Virus record (IMG/VR): IMGVR_UViG_3300044858_001561
Coordinates: 1-34,628 of that record
DNA: 34,628 nt
Strand: one strand, 5' to 3'
DNA from: a virus
Positions within the stretch are counted from its first letter, which is position 1. The number at the start of each line of letters is the position of its first letter. Position numbers and translations under genes: made by a program. Under the pieces are notes generated by a model that saw only the letters and a list, made by a program, of their open reading frames with translations, did no database searches and had not been told where the DNA came from. Below, piece by piece: positions 30,309 through 34,628 of this stretch.

Positions 30309-30776
30309 TTACTGGTCTTGACCGCCGCTAAGAATACGCAACAAATTCTTAATATCATTAGGCAAAATGCCGCCAACAACCTTAGCCCCAGTAGCACCAG
30401 TCTTTTTAAGACGCTTACCAACCTTACCCAAACCCATAGGAGCAATACCCAAAATAGCCATCAAAGCATCCTCAGGTTTACCCTTTTCGGAAAACTTGGC
30501 AACATCCTTAATACCAAAAAAGTCGGCAACATTGCTTTTAGCAGCAGCCTCACCAGCCAACCCAAGTTGACCCAACAACTTACGGGTATTATCGTTTAAA
30601 CCTGCAGCACCAAACTGATTAGCCATACCACCCTGAGTGTTGCGTGGCACATCCATTTCAGATGCCTGTTTACCTAAAGACAAAGACTCAGCACCGACAA
30701 GATTGTTTAACAAAAACTTTGTTAAATCATCCCGAGAAATACCAGCAGCCTTCTTCTTCGGCTTAGCCATAGCCAT
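30309..30776 (-). CDS. Hypothetical virion-region protein (155 aa)
   Basis: Basic N-terminus (MAMAKPKKKAAG), helical middle (LTKFLLNNLVGAESLSLGKQ), then ALMAILGIAPMGLGKVGKRL and GAKVVGGILPNDIKNLLRIL, hydrophobic/amphipathic segments at the C-terminal end. It may be an internal or membrane-active minor virion protein. I recognise no family. It is the fourth of a series of small basic genes between capsid and adaptor. Confidence 0.55.
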   Translation of the reverse strand: MAMAKPKKKAAGISRDDLTKFLLNNLVGAESLSLGKQASEMDVPRNTQGGMANQFGAAGLNDNTRKLLGQLGLAGEAAAKSNVADFFGIKDVAKFSEKGKPEDALMAILGIAPMGLGKVGKRLKKTGATGAKVVGGILPNDIKNLLRILSGGQDQ

Positions 30777-30778
30777 AA

Positions 30779-31333
30779 CTAACTGCGTGGCTTCTTAGGA
30801 CCCTTGGGTGCTGAAGCAGTACCAGTCTTTTTAGGATTCTTCGGACCTTTGCCAGCACCACCAGCAGCAGGTTTCGGCTTAGCAGCCTTACGAGCGTTAG
30901 CAGCCTTCTTCTGTCTAGCCTTAATGGCGTTCGGGTTGTTCCGTCCACCAGCAGCCTTACGGGCTTTAGCAATATCATCACGCTTAGCAGCCTGCATCAA
31001 CGATTGGCGAACATCTGCCTGTTCTTTCTTACCAATGTTTTGCGACTTGGCTTTAAGTCCACGCTGACGGGCTTGCTCACGAAGTCTTGCAGAAACGCTC
31101 TTTGCTTGCTGTTCGTCAGCAACTGAATAATCAAATTTTCCAATTCGTGAATCCCATTCCTTAATGTTGCGTTGTAAACCCCGTGAATTACGAGCAGCAT
31201 CCGACATGTAAGTATTCTGAATACCCCTAAGTCTAGCAACTTCCTTCTTTGCAGCAGGAGTACCCCGTTTGACCAATCGTGCAATTTGCTTGCCAATATC
31301 ATCAACAATACCCTTAGGTTTCATAGAAGCCAC
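30779..31333 (-). CDS. Very basic hypothetical protein (184 aa)
   Basis: GTG start at 31331-31333; Met4 is an alternative. The first 100 residues are helical and charged (IVDDIGKQIARLVKRGTPAA). The rest is Arg/Lys/Ala-rich (RQKKAANARKAAKPKPAAGG, then PKNPKKTGTASAPKGPKKPRS). Composition suggests binding of packaged DNA or RNA. No defined family is recognised, and compositional similarity to the basic proteins at 1773-2336 and 6987-8257 may be convergent. Confidence 0.58.
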   Translation of the reverse strand: MASMKPKGIVDDIGKQIARLVKRGTPAAKKEVARLRGIQNTYMSDAARNSRGLQRNIKEWDSRIGKFDYSVADEQQAKSVSARLREQARQRGLKAKSQNIGKKEQADVRQSLMQAAKRDDIAKARKAAGGRNNPNAIKARQKKAANARKAAKPKPAAGGAGKGPKNPKKTGTASAPKGPKKPRS

Positions 31334-31335
31334 GA

Positions 31336-31560
31336 CTAGTAGTCGCCTTTCATTTCACGCATAACATACTCTTTATAATTCTTGGTCAAACCACCCTTAG
31401 CATTATAAGGATTCTTTTTATAGTTCTTATCAGGAACATCCTTCAACGCTTTTTTGATAGGTTTCTTAGCCTTTTTGATTCCAGCCTTAACGAGTGGTTC
31501 AATGATGTCATCCAAACCACGGGTATGACCGACACGGGCTTCAATAGCAGGTTTACGCAT
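31336..31560 (-). CDS. Basic hypothetical protein (74 aa)
   Basis: ATG 31558-31560, one base after the previous stop; a longer extension would overlap the 44-aa gene. MRKPAIEARVGHTRGLDDII, then KKAKKPIKKALKDVPDKNYK and a C-terminal YVMREMKGDY. Function is unknown. It is one of three consecutive Lys-rich genes after the capsid terminator. Confidence 0.55.
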   Translation of the reverse strand: MRKPAIEARVGHTRGLDDIIEPLVKAGIKKAKKPIKKALKDVPDKNYKKNPYNAKGGLTKNYKEYVMREMKGDY

Positions 31561-31561
31561 A

Positions 31562-31696
31562 TTAGTAACCCTTAACTTTCTTAGACTTCTTAGACTTACC
31601 CGACTTAGCCGACTTCGGCGGATAGTTAGATGTAACTGTCCCTGCTTTCGGTTTAGCGTCAGCATGACTGGACAAAATGCTATATTTAACTGGCAT
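31562..31696 (-). CDS. Short Lys/Ser-rich protein (44 aa)
   Basis: ATG 31694-31696 preceded by AGGAG, ending at TAA 31562-31564. MPVKYSILSSHADAKPKAGT is followed by a run of Ser/Lys pairs (KSGKSKKSKKVKG). No family is recognised. It is the first gene after the terminator-like hairpin. Confidence 0.52.
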   Translation of the reverse strand: MPVKYSILSSHADAKPKAGTVTSNYPPKSAKSGKSKKSKKVKGY

Positions 31697-31714
31697 AAAT
31701 ACTCCTAGATATAA

Positions 31715-31748
31715 ATAATGGTGGGAGGTTTCTGCCTCCCACCATTAT
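31715..31748 (-). terminator. 14-bp intrinsic terminator after the decoration gene
   Basis: ATAATGGTGGGAGG and CCTCCCACCATTAT pair perfectly over 14 bp with a 6-nt loop. On the minus strand the hairpin is followed by TTTATAT. It probably reduces readthrough from the capsid genes into the small basic genes downstream. Confidence 0.8.
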
Positions 31749-31773
31749 GACTAATGTTCCTAAATGGTAGGAA

Positions 31774-32193
31774 TTATGCTCGGTAGATTGAAACCGTGTC
31801 TGCTGCAGTGAAAACCGCAACATAGGTAGCAGATGATGCTGCGGCAACCGAGAAGGTTGCAGATGCACCAACAAGTGTTACACCCGAAGCACCAGCAGTT
31901 ACCACGATTGGGTGGGTTGCTGCGGCAACATTGACAACGGTGAATTGGAAACTTGAACCAACACCCTCATCTGTGAACGCTGCACCAAGTTCCGCACCAG
32001 TTGGTGTGGTCAAGGTACGGCTTGCCGTTGGGGTCATAGTGTAAAGCGTGCGTCCTGCACCAGCAAGAGTTGCTGCAACCTGTACGGTTGCTGCGTCAGT
32101 TGCTGCAACTACTGTTACCTTCTCTTCCTTGGTTGCCCAAGCAGCGAGTCGTGTACGGTCAATTGCACCGTTAGTGTTTGAAATAAGTGGCAT
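31774..32193 (-). CDS. Capsid decoration / head-associated protein (139 aa)
   Basis: Beta-rich, Ala/Thr/Val-dominated sequence (MPLISNTNGAIDRTRLAAWA ... VVTAGASGVTLVGASATFSV) with no charged cluster or motif. It is the gene immediately after the major capsid protein, with its own strong RBS (AGGAG) and flanked by two terminators, implying high expression. Decoration or head-stabilising proteins are commonly found here. The assignment is from position and composition. Confidence 0.6.
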   Translation of the reverse strand: MPLISNTNGAIDRTRLAAWATKEEKVTVVAATDAATVQVAATLAGAGRTLYTMTPTASRTLTTPTGAELGAAFTDEGVGSSFQFTVVNVAAATHPIVVTAGASGVTLVGASATFSVAAASSATYVAVFTAADTVSIYRA

Positions 32194-32237
32194 TTTTTTC
32201 TCCTAAATTTTAAAGTTTTTTTTTTAATAAGTTGGAA

Positions 32238-32257
32238 ATGGGGGCTTGCGCCCCCAT
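32238..32257 (-). terminator. G/C hairpin after the major capsid gene
   Basis: ATGGGGGC and GCCCCCAT form an 8-bp stem with a 4-nt loop. On the minus strand TTTCC follows. It probably attenuates transcription or defines the 3' end of the capsid mRNA. The 81-nt gap also holds an A/T run (32217-32229) before the next AGGAG. Confidence 0.7.
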
Positions 32258-32274
32258 CGCCATAATCGGTTAAC

Positions 32275-33213
32275 TTACGCCGTCTTGGCGGTCAACTTAC
32301 CTTGCTTCGCAGCGTTGCGACAGGTCAAGTTGCCGTAGCACATGATGAGTGCGTAACGAGCATCCAAGTCCTCAGGACGAACAAAAGCGGTCTGTTCAAA
32401 CCACTTGCCTGAGTGACCAACCAAGGTCAGGTACTTGCTGTTCAAGAAGTACACAACACCAGCGGTGCAATGCTCATCATAAACAACAGGAGCAGCCTTG
32501 AACAACAGGTTCTGGAAACCAGCATCTGCCGTCTTGGTGTCGGTGTAACGAAGTTGTGGCTGCAAAAGAGCCTCATACTTCTCAAACAAAGTCTGACTTG
32601 TCAGAACCATGTCAGGGTGGTCGTTACCAACAGAAACGCTGTTGTAAGCGGTGGACATTTGAGCAAGAGTCAACGCTGTTGCGGTGTTCTCCTCGTATGA
32701 ACGCCAGTACTCGTTACCAGTCGTTGCACGGTTAATACCGCCAACAGTTCCCGAAGCCTCAACCAAGTTACCAAGACCGTTCCAGTCCTTGCCACTGTTG
32801 CCAGTTCCGTCTGCGAAGAACATTTGGTTGAAACCTTCACGCATGGACTCTTCAGCCTGCATGATTTTGGCTTCCAACAGGTTAATGATTTCCTGTTCAC
32901 CGTTGTTCTTGGCTTCTTCAATACCGCTGATTGCGATAGAAGCAGCGTACTGCTTCCAATCGTATTCAGCAGCCGTGATGCCAGCCTGTGCTGTCAAAGC
33001 GATTGAATCGTAGCCACTGTACGAACCAACAGTTGCGTTGGTGCCGTAGATGAGTGGTTCAACAATTTTGGTTCCACCGTTAAGCATGCGCATGCGACCC
33101 TTGTCCTGAAGGAAGTAGGTCAACGGGCGAGCCGTAAAGATGTTGTCCGTGAGTTGGTCACGGTAATTTGCGAGCGTTGTTGACAACAGCGCATCAAAGT
33201 TTGCGTTAGACAT
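32275..33213 (-). CDS. Major capsid protein
   Basis: 312 residues. It starts MSNANFDALLSTTLANYRDQ with NIFTARPLTYFL next, the usual N-arm of a group of podo- and siphovirus capsid proteins. WKQYAASIAISGIEEAKNNG and a C-terminal region rich in small residues (VYFLNSKYLTLVGHSGKWFE, YALIMCYGNLTCRNAAKQGK) follow. An HK97 fold is expected. The gene follows a scaffold gene and is followed by a terminator, the usual arrangement for a very highly expressed protein. Strong RBS (TTTTAGGAGA) before ATG. Confidence 0.85.
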   Translation of the reverse strand: MSNANFDALLSTTLANYRDQLTDNIFTARPLTYFLQDKGRMRMLNGGTKIVEPLIYGTNATVGSYSGYDSIALTAQAGITAAEYDWKQYAASIAISGIEEAKNNGEQEIINLLEAKIMQAEESMREGFNQMFFADGTGNSGKDWNGLGNLVEASGTVGGINRATTGNEYWRSYEENTATALTLAQMSTAYNSVSVGNDHPDMVLTSQTLFEKYEALLQPQLRYTDTKTADAGFQNLLFKAAPVVYDEHCTAGVVYFLNSKYLTLVGHSGKWFEQTAFVRPEDLDARYALIMCYGNLTCRNAAKQGKLTAKTA

Positions 33214-33242
33214 TATATTCTCCTAAAAGAAAGTTAGTTGGT

Positions 33243-34031
33243 TTATACTGCGCCCATAGAGCGTTTGGCGGCTTCCCAAGCCTCACGCACGCTAGTGATG
33301 GGTTCGTAAGTTTCGCTAGTGGTTGACGCTGTAGCGGATGAACCACCCGATACAACACTGGCTTGCCGTTTTGCTTCAACAACACCATTAACGGTCTGTT
33401 GCTGCTTCTCGGCTGCCTGTCGTTCTAACTCTGCTTTTGCCATCATTTTGTCAAACGCAATCTGCTTGTAAGTGCCTTCCAAATCTGTTGACCCAGTTCG
33501 CAAAGCGGCTGTGACAACTTCTTGGATATTAAAATCCTGATATTTTCGCTGTAGTGATTGAACTTCTCGTTCAACTTGCTGTTGACTTTGGTAGTCCTCA
33601 AAAGATGCAATACGCTGGTCTAATTCTTTGATACGCTTTTCTTGCGGGTCCAGCATTTCAAAGTCATCACCATCAGCAATCATGTCAACAGCCTGTTGAG
33701 GGCTGATACCATAATGCTTGGTCAACAATTCTATTGTTGACGCAGGGTCACGCTCTAAAGCCGCTTCAAGCGCACTAGCAAACTGGAATTGCTCCCGTTG
33801 CTGAGATAGTTCTTGCGTCTTACGAGTGTAATCTGCTTGGCGTTGATAACCTGCAATTGCCTCAGATAAAGGAACCTGAAGTTCTTCACCATCTAACTTT
33901 ACTGGAACTCTATGATTAGAGTATTCCTCTACACTTAGCGTTGGCGATGTATCTGTGGATTCTGAAACGCTTTCCGTAACGGGTGACCCTTGGGGTTCCA
34001 CGGCTGGCGTGTTTACGACTTCATCAGTCAT
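33243..34031 (-). CDS. Scaffolding protein
   Basis: 262 residues, acidic at the N-terminus and helical with long coiled segments (ELSQQREQFQFASALEAALE; ELDQRIASFEDYQSQQQVER; MMAKAELERQAAEKQQQTVN). The C-terminus is Ser/Thr-rich, then ends in a basic helix (VREAWEAAKRSMG), as in scaffolds that bind coat protein by their C-terminus. It is placed between portal and coat gene as in other tailed phages. No protease is evident. A good RBS (CAGGAGA) precedes ATG 34029-34031. Confidence 0.8.
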   Translation of the reverse strand: MTDEVVNTPAVEPQGSPVTESVSESTDTSPTLSVEEYSNHRVPVKLDGEELQVPLSEAIAGYQRQADYTRKTQELSQQREQFQFASALEAALERDPASTIELLTKHYGISPQQAVDMIADGDDFEMLDPQEKRIKELDQRIASFEDYQSQQQVEREVQSLQRKYQDFNIQEVVTAALRTGSTDLEGTYKQIAFDKMMAKAELERQAAEKQQQTVNGVVEAKRQASVVSGGSSATASTTSETYEPITSVREAWEAAKRSMGAV

Positions 34032-34088
34032 TATTATGTTTTCTCCTGAGTCCTAAATGGTTGCTCTATATATTAATATAGTTGTTCC

Positions 34089-34628
34089 CTATTGCTGGGG
34101 TTGTCCTTGCAATAGTGCAGCCAATTGTGCAGGGTCGCCGTTCAACGGCAAACCTGCACCACCCTCAGCAGGTGGCATTTGTTCAGGTCCAGCAGGGACA
34201 GGAGGTCCACCAGCAGGAGGCATGCCACCCATTTCAGGTCCAGCAGGTGCGGCTTTAGCCAAAAACTCGTCAGGGTTTTTGACACCAAAGCCCATCTGTA
34301 GCACATAAGCGGCAAGTTTAGCCATGTCAATAATTCCTGCACCAGCGAACGGTGCCATAGCGTCAACCATTTGCAAAGCCATTTGTCGTCTGAAGGATTC
34401 GTTGTGTGGTTGTGTTGAACCTGCGGCTACTTCAAAGTCAAAGTCACCTTCCAAGTAGTCACGGTCAAATTGAATCCAAATGGGTTCACCATCTTTGCCG
34501 ATGACACGGGCAACTTGTTCGCCAGTCATAAACTGGCGTGCCAAAGCAACCATGCGCCTTCCACATTCACTGATGGCTTGTTCAACCATAGCCAACTTGT
34601 CGGCTGTCCGTGCATTGCTGGCATCTTG
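34089..34628 (-). CDS. Portal protein, C-terminal part (5' end beyond the window)
   Basis: The frame is open to the right edge, beginning QDASNARTADKLAMVEQAIS, so the annotated start would be outside. RQFMTGEQVARVIG, EPIWIQFDRDYLEGDFDFEV and EAAGSTQP-like AAGSTQPHNESFRRQMALQM are typical of the clip/stem region of portal proteins of this type. The C-terminus is Pro/Gly-rich and ends LLQGQPQQ. The portal forms the dodecameric DNA-entry vertex and contacts the terminase. On a circular map the terminase gene precedes it. Confidence 0.8.
   Translation of the reverse strand, partial: QDASNARTADKLAMVEQAISECGRRMVALARQFMTGEQVARVIGKDGEPIWIQFDRDYLEGDFDFEVAAGSTQPHNESFRRQMALQMVDAMAPFAGAGIIDMAKLAAYVLQMGFGVKNPDEFLAKAAPAGPEMGGMPPAGGPPVPAGPEQMPPAEGGAGLPLNGDPAQLAALLQGQPQQ

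Overview
The window is most of the genome of a tailed double-stranded DNA phage with podovirus-type virion genes. Portal, scaffold, major capsid, P22/T7-like adaptor and nozzle, and a huge internal (ejection) protein are present. No tape measure, tail tube, integrase or RNA polymerase is seen. The host is probably an aquatic actinobacterium. This is inference, based on Thr-rich linkers in a secreted protein, a proteasome-like Ntn hydrolase, and small zinc-ribbon and DUF proteins of types I associate with actinobacterial and aquatic phages. GC content looks moderate.

Layout. The minus strand carries the late genes in two blocks. Block 1 (about 6685 down to 1) runs small terminase, small virion proteins, glycine-rich fibre, secreted PA14-like protein, two small membrane proteins (holin candidates), M15 peptidase, lytic transglycosylase, large terminase (cut by the left edge). 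Block 2 (34628 down to 20119) runs portal (cut by the right edge), scaffold, major capsid protein, decoration-like protein, small basic proteins, adaptor, nozzle, small tail genes, internal virion proteins. If the molecule is circular or permuted, terminase and portal join and the late genes form one transcription unit. The plus strand (6866 to 20122) carries the early and middle genes: five small genes (four of them basic proteins), a roughly 0.8 kb non-coding structured region, an AAA+ ATPase with a VWA-like partner, zinc-ribbon proteins, a Cas4/RecB-like nuclease, helicase, archaeo-eukaryotic-type primase, proteasome-like hydrolase, RusA resolvase, a second PD-(D/E)XK-type nuclease and a sigma-region-4-like protein. 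Early and late genes diverge at about 6.7-6.87 kb and converge at 20.12 kb, where the two stop codons overlap.

Highlights are RNA. (1) A complete type II hammerhead self-cleaving ribozyme (12546-12604) fills the gap between two early genes and has every canonical core nucleotide. (2) The non-coding stretch 8281-9195 is packed with perfect stem-loops and a T-loop arm, and is a candidate giant structured RNA. (3) A three-way-junction leader precedes the AAA+ gene. (4) Several early ribosome binding sites sit in or at the edge of small hairpin loops. (5) A pair of mutually exclusive hairpins follows the VWA-like gene. Together they suggest that early expression is organised by RNA structure and processing.

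How it works together. Early proteins would load the helicase and primase, process DNA ends and resolve junctions before packaging. No DNA polymerase is recognisable, so host polymerase or a primase-polymerase activity is implied. The sigma-like protein at the end of the early operon could help switch host RNA polymerase to late genes. Many junctions are TAATG, ATGA or GTGA overlaps, pointing to translational coupling.
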